Shown one piece after another: positions 26,323 through 35,866 of a stretch of DNA of 64,000 bases. The stretch spans positions 2,788,501 to 2,852,500 of the forward strand of contig NZ_CP126101.1 in assembly GCF_030123245.1 (NCBI RefSeq). Reading direction: 5' to 3'. The stretch comes from Lysinibacillus pakistanensis (GTDB taxonomy: Bacteria > Bacillota > Bacilli > Bacillales_A > Planococcaceae). The position numbers were made by a program, and so were the translations under genes. The notes beneath the pieces are model-generated. The model was not told the DNA's origin, searched no databases, and saw nothing but the letters and a program-made list of their open reading frames with translations. How positions within the stretch are numbered: position 1 is the stretch's first letter; every line of letters begins with the position of its first letter.

Positions 26323-26334
26323 CATTTCTGATTT

Positions 26335-26368
26335 AAGGGTCACTTCCTAGCTTGGTGGCCCTTTTTTA
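26335..26368 (+). terminator. Terminator of the YjcZ-family gene
   Basis: AAGGGTCAC / GTGGCCCTT arms followed by TTTTTT. Confidence 0.85.
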
Positions 26369-26483
26369 GTGTTTTTCTTCATATTGTACATACTTTTACT
26401 TAATATGAAAGTCTTTTCATTTTATTCTTTTTATCTAAAATTAACATATATAGTATTACTAGCTTTTTGAAAGGGGTACTAAT

Positions 26484-27137
26484 ATGTCACAGAGTTTCAA
26501 AATAGAATTACCAAAAATCTTTTCAGATCTAGAAAAAGCTAATTTTCAAGATATTTTTTATGATGAAGACCCATATTTATCAAATTGTATTATTGCTGAT
26601 ACAGTAATTGATAAAGAAGTTGTTGAAAAATTAGTTGTATCTAAAGTTATCTTTAAAAATGCAAAATTCATTGATGTTTCTTTTAGAAAAATTGATTTAA
26701 CTGATGTAATTTTTGAAAACTGCGATCTATCTAATGCAAACTTAAGGGAAGGTATCATACATAGAGTTAATTTCAAAAACTGCAAATTATTAGGCACTGA
26801 TTTTTCTGAAGCTAATCTTGGAAACGTTTCTTTTGAAAAATGTATTGCAAATCTATGCAATTTTGCTGTAACCCGTTTCAAGCAAGTGATATTTGACAAT
26901 TCAATACTACAGAGTGCAAATTTTTATGATTGTTCACTTAATAAGGTGAAATTTTATGAAAGTGATATTAATGATGTTGATTTTTCTCAGACTTCTTTAA
27001 AGGGAATTGATATTAGTACATGTAATTTTGAAAAACTTAATGTAACCATAGAAAGTTTGAATGGGTGTGAGGTTTCCACTGAACAAGCTATTGGTTTTGC
27101 TTCTTTGTTGGGATTAAAGGTAAAGTCATTAAATTAA
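26484..27137 (+). CDS. Pentapeptide-repeat protein
   Basis: 217 residues, ATG 26484 after GAAAGGGG. From about residue 50 to 185 the sequence runs in A(D/N)LXX-type fives with Phe/Leu at the centre: FKNAKFIDVSFRKIDLTDV, NCDLSNANLREG, TDFSEANLGNVSF, DVDFSQTSLKGIDIS. This folds as a right-handed quadrilateral beta-helix. Qnr/MfpA members mimic DNA and protect gyrase, but most cytosolic members have no known role and this one is shorter and less regular than Qnr. It lies just upstream of a gene fragment and a P-loop ATPase. Confidence 0.9.
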   Translation: MSQSFKIELPKIFSDLEKANFQDIFYDEDPYLSNCIIADTVIDKEVVEKLVVSKVIFKNAKFIDVSFRKIDLTDVIFENCDLSNANLREGIIHRVNFKNCKLLGTDFSEANLGNVSFEKCIANLCNFAVTRFKQVIFDNSILQSANFYDCSLNKVKFYESDINDVDFSQTSLKGIDISTCNFEKLNVTIESLNGCEVSTEQAIGFASLLGLKVKSLN

Positions 27138-27300
27138 AAAAGCACAAGCTGATTGGAATTACGGCTTTCTCTTCTCCAAAAAATCAAGAAAATTTGTAGT
27201 AGTTGAAAGAGGTTTAATAGAAAAAGATGCACACCTGCTAAGTGAGTGTAGTTTAGTCGTACCTTTTATAAGAAAGATTGGATCTACTCAATTATTATAA
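27133..27300 (+). pseudogene. Gene fragment, 55 codons, no start
   Basis: A stop-bounded frame reading NYGFLFSKKSRKFVVVERGL then IEKDAHLLSECSLVVPFIRK. The composition is that of a folded protein with beta strands, but there is no start codon or ribosome binding site. It is probably the tail of a deleted gene. Confidence 0.45.
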
Positions 27301-27330
27301 TAAAGTAAATATCTAGGAGGATATCAGAAA

Positions 27331-27903
27331 TTGATTGATAATAATTTATTTAGAGGTGATTTTATCATTATTACCGGAGGTCCAGGTTCTGGTAAAACAA
27401 CTTTGTTAGATGAACTACAGAAAAATAGCTATAAATACATCCATGAAGTTGCAAGAGAAATCATTCAAACACAAGTTTCTTCCAAGGGTGATGCGTTACC
27501 TTGGAAAAATGTAAAAAAATATCGTGATTTAATGTTAGATCGATCAATAGAAAGTTTTATTTCAGCATTGTCGAACCCTCAAAAAAAGCCTTTATTTTTT
27601 GATAGAGGCATTCCAGATACTCTTGCTTATACTCAATTGATTAATCTTCCTATTTCTAAGAAACTTGAGTCAGCAACTAGGAAGTACATGTATAACAAGA
27701 AAGTGTTTATTTTACCCCCTTGGAAAGACATATACAAAACTGATTCTGAAAGAAAACAGGATTTTGAGGAAGCTGTAGCAACCTATAAAATCATGTTTGA
27801 AACATATAAACATCTTGGATATGAACTTATTGAAGTACCTAAATTGAGCGTTGAAGAAAGAGCAAGCTTTATTACTGAAAATGTAGTATCTTGGGAGCTT
27901 TAA
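27331..27903 (+). CDS. P-loop AAA family ATPase/kinase-like protein
   Basis: 190 residues from TTG 27331 (CTAGGAGG 9 nt upstream). Walker A is G-G-P-G-S-G-K-T (residues 16-23) and the Walker B-like strand is PLFFDRGIPDTLAY. HEVAREIIQTQ and the overall length fit the AAA_28 group (NadR/Ttd14-like predicted nucleotide or small-molecule kinases). Cytosolic. Substrate unknown. Not clearly in an operon. Confidence 0.82.
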   Translation: MIDNNLFRGDFIIITGGPGSGKTTLLDELQKNSYKYIHEVAREIIQTQVSSKGDALPWKNVKKYRDLMLDRSIESFISALSNPQKKPLFFDRGIPDTLAYTQLINLPISKKLESATRKYMYNKKVFILPPWKDIYKTDSERKQDFEEAVATYKIMFETYKHLGYELIEVPKLSVEERASFITENVVSWEL

Positions 27904-28640
27904 ATGAAACGTTACCTGTACTTGATTACTTTCATTGTTTTCATTCCTCGTTTTTTTCCTTTGCGTCTTATGCGCTCGAACAAACAAAATTCACAAAAGC
28001 ATTTGATGTAGACGTTAATCACTTTAAATAGCATATGCATTTACTATCTTGATTTTGGATATAAATTTTATCGTTTTTTAATTACGTATTTTATGCTAAT
28101 AGATTTAACAAGTGCAAATCCAGTAAAGTAGTCTGACACTATCCACATGGAATATTGACTTTAACTGGAGAGCTTTTGACTGTTGCTTCTAAATATCATA
28201 AAAAGCTTATATATTTCATCTACTTTTACAATTCCCCCTCTTGTTTAAAATCACAACAGAAGCGTTTGTTTACTGGACTTATTTAAAGCAGTAGGACTTT
28301 TGATTTTGTTCTATGTATCTAATTATGTGCAATGACGAAGTTGAGGAATGCACTTTTAAATCTCTTTTTGCAACCCAAGATTGAATTGCTTTGGTTTTAT
28401 TAGTTATTGAGATAATTTGTTTAGTTAAAAAATTCATCCTCCTCATTTTATAAAGCGAACAAAAAATAGTTCAGTTTTTCCATTACAATCTATTTCACCT
28501 ATACTTACAAATAAATAAATTTTTTATTTTTGGAATTTTTTAACCTAATTTTAACCTTAATAGTTTATATTACCAATTATGGAATTTATAAATATGGATT
28601 TGTTAATTCCAAAAACAATTATTTTTAGGAGGCTTATATT
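27904..28640. other. Intergenic region with decayed fragments
   Basis: It contains the second copy of the 33-bp dispersed repeat (28125-28157). A short open stretch near 28265-28335 (LLDLFKAVGLLILFYVSNYV) has no start. Nothing intact. Confidence 0.45.
28125..28157. repeat. 33-bp dispersed repeat, copy 2
   Basis: AAAGTAGTCTGACACTATCC... as at 18765-18797, with two mismatches in 33 bases, in the same orientation. Confidence 0.7.
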
Positions 28641-29507
28641 ATGTCAAATCAAGATTTACAGATGGAAAGCTGGTTAACAGTAAATGATGTTTCCCTTCAT
28701 CAAAATATTCAAACACCACTTTCTTTCGACCTTACTTCCTCTTTACAAGATGCTGCGCCTGTCCAAGATACTATTAGTGGAGGTTTAATTATTGGTAACA
28801 CACAAAACGAAGCTATCGATGCCAATAATAATGTAAAAAATGCACTGCAAACATACGGTCGTTTTAGTAATGAGGTCAAAGAATCTGCTCAAGTAAGTCC
28901 GATTGTTGGATTAACAACTATACTTGATATTGCAAGAATAGTTTCCAATTACAACCCGGCTTTGCCCACTGATCAAGAAAATGATGAAACTAAAAGAGCA
29001 AGAGTTGCTGCATACAACCAATATATTACGAAGGTGTTGCAAAATCCTTTAATGCACTTAAAAAGCAACTATGAAAAAAAATACACAAAACGAACTTCTA
29101 GCTGGAAGACAGCCATTGATGAAATCAGTAATTTATATGACGGCATCACAGAAAATGATAAAGAGAAAATTAAAAATAGTTTACAAGCTTTAGCAGAAGC
29201 TGCCTCATCAAGATCAAATAAAGCCAATACAGAAAATATATTTGCTCAAAATGTCATTGTGTGCAATGATAAAGAAATTGAATTTTGTATTTATTCAAGT
29301 TCAGTTACAATGCTTTATAGTGGTGGTAAAAATACCGTAAGACAGGTTGATTTCACTCTAAACGAAACCCACATTAGATTTACAAAAGAGTTATGGAGTA
29401 GATACTCTGATAAAGTTTTAGATAAACACTTAGCGTTGATAGATGATTGGCTACTTGGAATTAGTACTCCTAATAGTGATAAAACTACTCTCGCTTGCTT
29501 TGTTTAA
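28641..29507 (+). CDS. Uncharacterised 288-aa soluble protein
   Basis: ATG 28641 after AGGAGG; monocistronic, ended by a strong terminator. No signal peptide or membrane helix. The N-terminal 70 residues are polar, the middle (70-190) is helical with many Lys/Asn/Ser, and the last 90 residues form a beta-rich, aromatic segment (FAQNVIVCNDKEIEFCIYSS, then KNTVRQVDFTLNETHIRFTK, DDWLLGI). This build, a helical body followed by a beta domain, is seen in some intracellular or crystal-forming toxins but also in unrelated proteins. I do not recognise the family. Confidence 0.75.
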   Translation: MSNQDLQMESWLTVNDVSLHQNIQTPLSFDLTSSLQDAAPVQDTISGGLIIGNTQNEAIDANNNVKNALQTYGRFSNEVKESAQVSPIVGLTTILDIARIVSNYNPALPTDQENDETKRARVAAYNQYITKVLQNPLMHLKSNYEKKYTKRTSSWKTAIDEISNLYDGITENDKEKIKNSLQALAEAASSRSNKANTENIFAQNVIVCNDKEIEFCIYSSSVTMLYSGGKNTVRQVDFTLNETHIRFTKELWSRYSDKVLDKHLALIDDWLLGISTPNSDKTTLACFV

Positions 29508-29519
29508 CATATCTATCAA

Positions 29520-29551
29520 AGGAAACCAGATAAATAGTGGTTTCCTTTTTT
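29520..29551 (+). terminator. Intrinsic terminator
   Basis: AGGAAACCA / TGGTTTCCT with an 8-nt loop and a TTTTTTC tract, 13 bp after the stop. Confidence 0.93.
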
Positions 29552-29850
29552 CTTTGATAATCATCAATTTTCTACTTTATTGTAAAAGCAGTAATAAGCT
29601 TTGTAATTTGTGTTTTAAAAGATAATACATAATAGAATTTGAATACCTTGATAAACCTGAGATGTTCTATAAAACATGCAAAAGGCGATGCTTTTATTCA
29701 AGCATCGCCCTCGTAAATTTATTTTTTCTATTACTGCATAGAGTTTTAAATTACCTACAAAATTAAATATTACAGCTTCTGCAAAAATTATAATTTATCG
29801 AAATCTTTTATGCAAAACATCAAAGCTTTCAGGCTGCATTTTATGATAAT
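29552..29850. other. Intergenic region with a hairpin
   Basis: GGCGATGCT...AGCATCGCC (29684-29708) is a 9-bp perfect stem that can terminate the minus-strand SRPBCC/ArsR operon, although it lies about 140 bp beyond the stop. No gene is seen. Confidence 0.6.
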
Positions 29851-30366
29851 TTACTTCAGTGACTGAACAATCTCATCCAAACGATCCCAAGTTTCTGTAA
29901 TTCCTTGTAACATGCCCATATCCATAACAGTCTTAAGTGCCTCGGCGGACACGTATTCTGCACGGTTTATCAGCTTAGTCTTGCCATTAAAATCGATGAA
30001 ATCCAATGTCATCTCGGTCGATGGCATGGAATCATTCAAGTTTCCTTCAGCATCTGAAAAGTAATCAGTATAGCTAATTTTCTCTGGCTCAATAATCTCC
30101 TTATAAATCCCTTTGCCCCACGATTCCATACCAAAAAATTGGCCTTGGTTTGGATCGACACATTTCATGCAGTAGTGCCAAACGCCTCCTGGACGGAAAT
30201 CAACGGTGCAAACTGGAATTTCCCATCCCTTCGGCCCCCACCAGCGTTTCAGATGCTCTGGCTCTTTAAACATTTTGAATAAGAAATCACGTGGAGCATC
30301 AAAAACGCGCTCTAGTATAAGTACACAATCATTTTCTACCCTTGATACCATTGAATTGCTTGACAT
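29851..30366 (-). CDS. SRPBCC/AHSA1 family protein
   Basis: 171 residues from ATG 30366 (AAAGGAGGAAGCGCA). The Bet v1-like START fold has its signature ERVFDAPRDFLFKMFKEPEHLKRWWGPKGWEIPV at the N-terminus (hydrophobic ligand pocket) and a long C-terminal helix (MDMGMLQGITETWDRLDEIVQSL). These proteins are nearly always encoded with an ArsR-type regulator, as here (30 bp downstream of it). Ligand unknown. Confidence 0.9.
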   Translation of the reverse strand: MSSNSMVSRVENDCVLILERVFDAPRDFLFKMFKEPEHLKRWWGPKGWEIPVCTVDFRPGGVWHYCMKCVDPNQGQFFGMESWGKGIYKEIIEPEKISYTDYFSDAEGNLNDSMPSTEMTLDFIDFNGKTKLINRAEYVSAEALKTVMDMGMLQGITETWDRLDEIVQSLK

Positions 30367-30396
30367 TGCGCTTCCTCCTTTAATCATGGAATGGTT

Positions 30397-30741
30397 TTAT
30401 GATCTTTCTTTTTTCTGCAATTCCTTCAAATATGCATCTAGGTTATCGTATCTTTCCTGCATCACACACTGGAAGGACTGTATCCATGAATCCAGCTCTT
30501 GGAATGGCTCAGGTCGGAGCTTGTAGATTCGGCGGTTAGCTTCAGCCTGCACCTCCACAATCCCATTATCACTAAGAACCTTTAGATGCTTTGAAGTTTG
30601 GGGCTGCCTCAATTCCAGCTGGTCGGTGATTTCACCCACGGTTAGAGGACCCTGGCGCAAGAGTTCGACAATATTTATACGGTTTGTTTCAGACAAAGCG
30701 CTTAATGTCGATATATTTACTCCTGGAATTTTCCCTGACAT
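30397..30741 (-). CDS. ArsR-type HTH transcriptional regulator
   Basis: 114 residues from ATG 30741 with GAGGTGAGCTAT upstream. Winged helix: LSETNRINIVELLRQGPLTVGEI, then PQTSKHLKVLSDNGIVEVQ and the wing RRIYKLRPEPF. It lacks the CxC metal site of ArsR/SmtB sensors, so metal sensing is unlikely. First gene of a two-gene operon with the SRPBCC protein. Confidence 0.92.
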   Translation of the reverse strand: MSGKIPGVNISTLSALSETNRINIVELLRQGPLTVGEITDQLELRQPQTSKHLKVLSDNGIVEVQAEANRRIYKLRPEPFQELDSWIQSFQCVMQERYDNLDAYLKELQKKERS

Positions 30742-31030
30742 ATAGCTCACCTCGTAATATGATGGTCGCCTGTTCTATATCGCACAGGCATTATCACCTG
30801 TTATCAATATAACCTATGAGGAATATTCCTGTCAAAGTATATTAAAAAGAAACCTCTTGATTAGGTTGTGCTCAATAATTTCAGATGCTTGCCAATTGAC
30901 ATTAAGAAGCATGTAAGATTCCCTGACCTTTATGTACTTCAAGAAACTTCTGTCTACTTTCTATTTCTTTCTCCTTTTTAAAGCTAAAAAAACCACACCA
31001 AGTAAGATGTGATTTTAAAAATAATATTAA

Positions 31031-31399
31031 CTAACTATTAATTAAAAACAAGAAATGTACAACTGCAAGAATCCCCATTGGATAAATTATAGCTCTTGAA
31101 AATGTATTTTTAAATTCATTTCGAGGGTGTTTTTCAAAAAATAAATGTAAGATTGCATGGATGATAAAGAATAAATCTAGGAACCAAAACACAATTATCT
31201 GATACTCGCTGAATAGTAAAGAAAGTATTATTACATATAGAAAAAGATGAAGAAACGTGAATACTTTATATGCTTTAGAATCCTCCATATCCTTCAGTAC
31301 AATAAACAATCGCCATTCTGAGCGCCTTATGGCATCCATTTCATGCAAAAGAAATAAAGATAGGTTAAATAAGAAAAGCACAAGCAAAAAATCAGGCAT
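31031..31399 (-). CDS. DUF6713-like small membrane protein
   Basis: 122 residues from ATG 31399 (GTAGGGGGTATAAC). It opens LVLFLFNLSLFLLHEMDAIRRSEWR, a motif I associate with DUF6713, and has four hydrophobic segments (about 3-20, 45-63, 67-86, 101-120). The HEMDAIR motif at the end of the first helix is the most distinctive element and could bind metal. Function unknown. A weak hairpin with a T run (30989-31018) follows. Confidence 0.7.
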   Translation of the reverse strand: MPDFLLVLFLFNLSLFLLHEMDAIRRSEWRLFIVLKDMEDSKAYKVFTFLHLFLYVIILSLLFSEYQIIVFWFLDLFFIIHAILHLFFEKHPRNEFKNTFSRAIIYPMGILAVVHFLFLINS

Positions 31400-32007
31400 G
31401 TTATACCCCCTACAACTTTATATCATCATGTTACTACAAAACTATCGCCTCAAAATAAAATAAATATGTCAATATGAAGTCAAATTAACATAAGTTAGGC
31501 ATAGCAAAAGACCGTACAAAAGAATACGGCCTAGCTATCACTGTTTAAGCCATTAAAATTAATTATGTTAGAAAGTGTTTTTACTTAATAGAAGTCATTT
31601 TATTACAATTAAAATCAATATTAAATTTCTCTATTTTTACTACATAATCCCCTATTCAACTCTTCATCATAAGTACCAGAGTTTGTTTTTTTACTACCTA
31701 AATCGAAGATGCAACCTTTCTGAACACCATTATGACTATCTTGATTAATTTTCTAACGAACCTAGAAATACATAGTTCGTATTTTGTTTAGTTTTTCAAT
31801 TCCAATTAAGACTTTCTTTCCTTCAGTAAACATGTTCGCCTGTAACCCTTTAACTTCGTAATAAAAATTTCGCAATTTACTCTTCTCTTATAATAGATTT
31901 AGATGTAGTATATTATTACTAAATCAGATTTACTCAATATATTCAAAGTTATACTTTTTTTTCACAATAATTTTTGAAGATAGTTGGGCCAATAGGAGGA
32001 TATATTT
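31400..32007. other. Intergenic region with a hairpin and a probable pseudogene
   Basis: A hairpin GACCGTA/TACGGCC lies at 31511-31532 and the pseudogene below at 31621-31875. The last 50 bp hold the chemoreceptor ribosome binding site. Confidence 0.5.
31621..31875 (-). pseudogene. Possible pseudogene with two in-frame stops
   Basis: An 85-codon frame is interrupted only by two nearby TAG codons (near 31763-31775). It reads LRNFYYEVKGLQANMFTEGK and LIGIEKLNKIRTMYF before them, and KINQDSHNGVQKGCIFDLGS and TYDEELNRGL after. The composition is protein-like on both sides. No family recognised. Confidence 0.35.
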
Positions 32008-33714
32008 TTGAAAAACTTATCAATTGGAAAGAAAATGCTAACACTTATTACATCTGCTGTTATTTTTCTGCTAATTATTTCGGGAGTTGGTTTTTTCTAC
32101 ATAAAGGATATGGCGGACAAATCCAGCAAGATGTACAACGAGTCACTTTTGCCAATTCAATATATCGGTGAAATTCGCACTGACATTCGTGCGATGGGTT
32201 CTTTCGTTTTAGAGCTCATGATTACTACAGATGCAGATCGTAATGCCGACCTACAAACAAACATCTCACAAAGGTCTGAGAATATTAAAGACTCCATCGT
32301 GAAATTCGAGGCCTCTTACAATGGAAATGAAGATGAACAAAAACTGTTAGAATCTCTTAAATTCAATGTCGATGGTTATTTTAATGCCATGGAAAAAGTT
32401 ATTGATTTGGCTGGTCAGAACCAAAACATCGAAGCCTATTCTATGTTCATCACAACATTAGCTGATTTTAGTGAGAATATGGCAAATGATGCACGTAATC
32501 TTATGACTCTATGTTCTGAGGATGCCGATAAGCTTAATAAAGAAAATGAACAAAGTCTATTCACTACTATGATTATGACTATCATTCTCTCTGTTTTGGC
32601 CGTTATTTTCTTTATTACATTGGCAACATGGATTGCCCGTTTAATTGTAAATCCAGTTAAAGAATTGCAGGCGAATATGTTAAAGGTTGGCGACGGCGAT
32701 TTGACTGTGGAGGGTAAGTATTCATCAAAGGATGAAATCGGTCAATTAACCCAATCATTTAATACAATGATAAATAATATTAATAATACAGTAACGAAAG
32801 TCACTGAAACTGCTAATCATGTCGCTGCAGCATCTGAAGAACTGAATGTTAATGCAGCAGAAACTTCAAAAGCAACAGAATTGGTTGCAAATACAATGGA
32901 AACCATCGCTCAAGGATCAGTAGAACAACTCAATAATGTTTCTAACACATTCAATACCGTCAATGAACTGTCAACAGGTGTTCAACAAGTGGCTGGCAAT
33001 GCTCAAGCTGTAAGCGAACTTTCAGGGGATTCATTATCTCTAGTGATAAATGGTATAGATGCCGCAAATCAAATGAATCAACAAATGATGGACATTACAG
33101 ATCGTGTAAAAGGGTTATCTGAAATTGTGGACTTGTTAGGACAACGTTCAAATAAAATTGGTCAAATTATTGATTCAATTACAGCAATCGCTGAACAAAC
33201 GAATCTTCTTGCCCTGAACGCCGCAATTGAAGCTGCACGTGCTGGCGAGCATGGGAAAGGTTTTGCTGTTGTTGCAGATGAGGTTAGAAAATTAGCAGAA
33301 CAGTCTGCTGTTTCTTCAAATCAAATTGAAGTATTGATTTCTGAGACACAGAAAGATACGCTTAGGGCTGTTGAATCAATGAAGTTAGTAACATCGGAAG
33401 TGACAGAAGGGATTAAAACAACTGAAAATACACGTACAACTTTCGCTTCAATTCAAAATGCAATTCAAAGTGTTACAACACAGGTAGAAGAAGTGTCGGC
33501 AGCAGTCGAGGAAATGGCTGCGGGAACTCAGGAAATTGTTGGTAGTATGAATACAATTCACTCCATAACTAAATCTACTACTGTTGGAGCAGAGAGTATG
33601 TCTGCTACAACTGAAGAACAAATGGCATCAATGGAGGAAATTTCATCATCTGCTAATGCACTTGCAAACTTGGCAGAGGAGTTAAGAGACCTGGCTTCTC
33701 AATTCCGAGTTTAA
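32008..33714 (+). CDS. Methyl-accepting chemotaxis protein
   Basis: 568 residues from TTG 32008 (TAGGAGG nine nt upstream). Topology: membrane helix 1 at about 10-30, an extracellular four-helix-bundle sensor (about 31-185), membrane helix 2 (about 186-208), HAMP (209-262), and a cytoplasmic signalling domain with the hairpin tip [24 protein letters not shown] followed by [13 protein letters not shown]. It transmits ligand occupancy to CheA/CheW. Ligand unknown. Monocistronic with its own terminator. Confidence 0.96.
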   Translation: MKNLSIGKKMLTLITSAVIFLLIISGVGFFYIKDMADKSSKMYNESLLPIQYIGEIRTDIRAMGSFVLELMITTDADRNADLQTNISQRSENIKDSIVKFEASYNGNEDEQKLLESLKFNVDGYFNAMEKVIDLAGQNQNIEAYSMFITTLADFSENMANDARNLMTLCSEDADKLNKENEQSLFTTMIMTIILSVLAVIFFITLATWIARLIVNPVKELQANMLKVGDGDLTVEGKYSSKDEIGQLTQSFNTMINNINNTVTKVTETANHVAAASEELNVNAAETSKATELVANTMETIAQGSVEQLNNVSNTFNTVNELSTGVQQVAGNAQAVSELSGDSLSLVINGIDAANQMNQQMMDITDRVKGLSEIVDLLGQRSNKIGQIIDSITAIAEQTNLLALNAAIEAARAGEHGKGFAVVADEVRKLAEQSAVSSNQIEVLISETQKDTLRAVESMKLVTSEVTEGIKTTENTRTTFASIQNAIQSVTTQVEEVSAAVEEMAAGTQEIVGSMNTIHSITKSTTVGAESMSATTEEQMASMEEISSSANALANLAEELRDLASQFRV

Positions 33715-33798
33715 TACGATCATCATTTGCAGCACCACTTTTAACAATTTAATTTGATTTTACATTTTTTCCAAAATAACAATATCAGTTATATAAAA

Positions 33799-33842
33799 AG
33801 AAGCGGCTAGATTCTGTTTTTGATCTATACCGCTTCTTCTCC
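33799..33842 (+). terminator. Terminator of the chemoreceptor gene
   Basis: AAGAAGCGG / CCGCTTCTT stem followed by TCTCC. It can work in both directions. Confidence 0.75.
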
Positions 33843-33944
33843 ATTAGCTCTCACTGTTCCTTAAAACCTTTGTAGTTACTTTGTGAAGTGGTATAGTGCT
33901 AACCCCTCTGCAATCGCTTCATATCAACATTTATAAAGCTTATA

Positions 33945-34956
33945 TTATATAAAATATTGTAAAATCCTCCCTTTTCCACTGCGCAATTCCACTTCTGCAT
34001 ATGCTCCGTTTATAAATGTTATTTGTGGGGGAACATGTCCACAGTCAATATCATAAATTATGGGTACTTGAAGCTCCATAGCTAGCTCCTTGTAAACATC
34101 TTCAACTGTATAATTTCCTACTGTGGTATTTGCCTGGCTTCTGCCAAACATAATACCCGAACAATTAGTAAACCATCCAGCCAATTTCATTTGTACAAGG
34201 TCTACGTAAATCGGTCGTTGACAATTCACAATTTTCTAGAAACCATAAAATAGGTTCATCTTTAATATAATTTTCTTTAAAGTTTTGAACCTCACCAAAT
34301 CTTGTCCCAATTAAATGTCTAATAGTATCAATACATCCACCAAGTAAACGCCCCTGTATTTGAACAAGGTTATTTGAAATTGATTTCCATTCAGTTTTTT
34401 CTGTGAAATTAAAAACATATGGAGTGGGTTGATCAAACTGCCATTCCTTTTGATATTGTTCTGACGAAAGTTGTAGTATGGATTCTCCTTTTTTCAGAGA
34501 AAGAACTGACTCCCACATTGCTGTCGTATTATCAGAATACTCGTCTCTTAAATCTATAAAATTTGTTCCATGTGCAGTAGCCATACCTGTTTTTAATGTA
34601 ATCGCCAACAATAAAAGACTAATATCTGAGTAACCTAAAATCCATTTCGTTTGAATATTATCAAAGTCAATAAATTCAAGAGTTTCAATAAGTAGCTCCC
34701 CTCCCCATGGTGGAATAATAATATGAATATCATCATTCATCATCATTTCATTAAACTCTTCAGCACGCTTTGATGCAGGTGCAGATTTTGCTTTATCTTG
34801 AGTCCAAGCAGTATCTCCACAAATCACAGAATAGCCTTTCCTCCTTAAACGATTGCATGCCGTTTTCAATAATTCATGCAGTTCAGTGGGCACTCCAGAA
34901 GATGGTGCTGTAACTCCAATTGTTATCTCCTTTTCTAAAAATGGATATTGAATCAT
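33945..34956 (-). pseudogene. Frameshifted S66-family LD-carboxypeptidase (LdcA/MccF-like)
   Basis: ATG 34956 (AGGGGTGATACAT upstream) starts a frame with GVTAPSSG, PPWGGELLIETLEF and the nucleophile context GYSDIS, then WFLENCELSTTD (catalytic Glu) before running out of frame to a stop near 34165. The second frame resumes with DLVQMKLAGWFTNCSGIMFG and ends with DIDCGHVPPQITFINGA (catalytic His), stop at 33945. A single extra base near 34209-34217 explains the split. Both halves are otherwise intact, so this is a recent mutation or a sequencing error. S66 enzymes cleave murein tetrapeptides or microcin C. Confidence 0.85.
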
Positions 34957-35239
34957 ATGTATCACCCCTATTTTTGTATTATTCTAACATAAAATATTGG
35001 TTTTTCGAAAAAAGGAATTCTCTAGCAATAATTTTTTCTGTATTAATATGTTCTTATTGAAAATAAAATAGTGTCCGCATCGTACCAAATTGCAAAAGAT
35101 TTAAGCCTACTGGAGATTATGTAGTAGGCAAAACCTTGAGAGTAAAATATTTATATTACTTATCATATTGTATATCTATAAATCAACCTATAATCTAAAA
35201 TATTACTTGAATTTATTAAAAACTTAATGGAGGTATATC

Positions 35240-35701
35240 ATGAAGATAAAGATAGCAACAGTAGATGAAATTCAACAAATTGAAATTTTATACCAAGAAC
35301 TTTTTTTAGAAATGTCTATCTTACAACCTAACTATCGGAAGCCTGCAAAACAAGATGTCGAGTTTATTAGAAATACAATTAATGAAAAAGAATCAGATAT
35401 TCTCATAGCTGAAATAAATAAGCATGTAGCTGGCTTTCTGCTTGTTCAAGAAACAATAACCCCCTCATATTCATGTCTAGTTCAACATAAATATGCCTTT
35501 ATTACTGATGTTATTGTTGGAAAACCCTATCAAAATCAAGGAATTGGTTCAGCTTTGCTATTAGAAGCGAAAAATTGGGCTCAAGATCGCAATTTAGATT
35601 ACTTGGAGCTCAGCGTATTAACTGAAAATACTGGTGCTATTTCTTTATATGAAAAACATGGTTTTAAAGATATGAACCATACCATGCGTTTGGAATTTTG
35701 A
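35240..35701 (+). CDS. GNAT family N-acetyltransferase
   Basis: 153 residues, ATG 35240 after AATGGAGG. GNAT core: AFITDVIVGKPYQNQGIGSALLLEAKNWAQ with the Q-N-Q-G-I-G acetyl-CoA loop, then LDYLELSVLTENTGAISLYEKHGF. Acceptor unknown. Its 3' end abuts the MITE at 35712. Confidence 0.92.
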   Translation: MKIKIATVDEIQQIEILYQELFLEMSILQPNYRKPAKQDVEFIRNTINEKESDILIAEINKHVAGFLLVQETITPSYSCLVQHKYAFITDVIVGKPYQNQGIGSALLLEAKNWAQDRNLDYLELSVLTENTGAISLYEKHGFKDMNHTMRLEF

Positions 35702-35711
35702 TGATTAGTAA

Positions 35712-35843
35712 GGGGCTGTCCCAAAAGAGGGTTTTTAACCAAAAATAAATAAAAAGCGAAAGGCATAAACGTTGTTAAATCAACGTTTATGCCTTTTCAA
35801 TTTCATGTGATTTTACTACAAAAGAGACTTATGGGACAGCCCC
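35712..35843. mobile_element. 132-bp MITE with GGGGCTGTCCC ends
   Basis: The left end GGGGCTGTCCCAAAAG and the right end CTTATGGGACAGCCCC form terminal inverted repeats (11 bp perfect, then similar). Inside is a 13-bp perfect hairpin (GGCATAAACGTTG / CAACGTTTATGCC, 35762-35793). No coding capacity. The ends resemble those of insertion sequences common in Bacillales (IS1182-like, from memory). No clear target duplication. The inner hairpin may act as a terminator for both flanking convergent genes. Confidence 0.8.
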
Positions 35844-35866
35844 AAATTTTGACTGACAATCAACTA

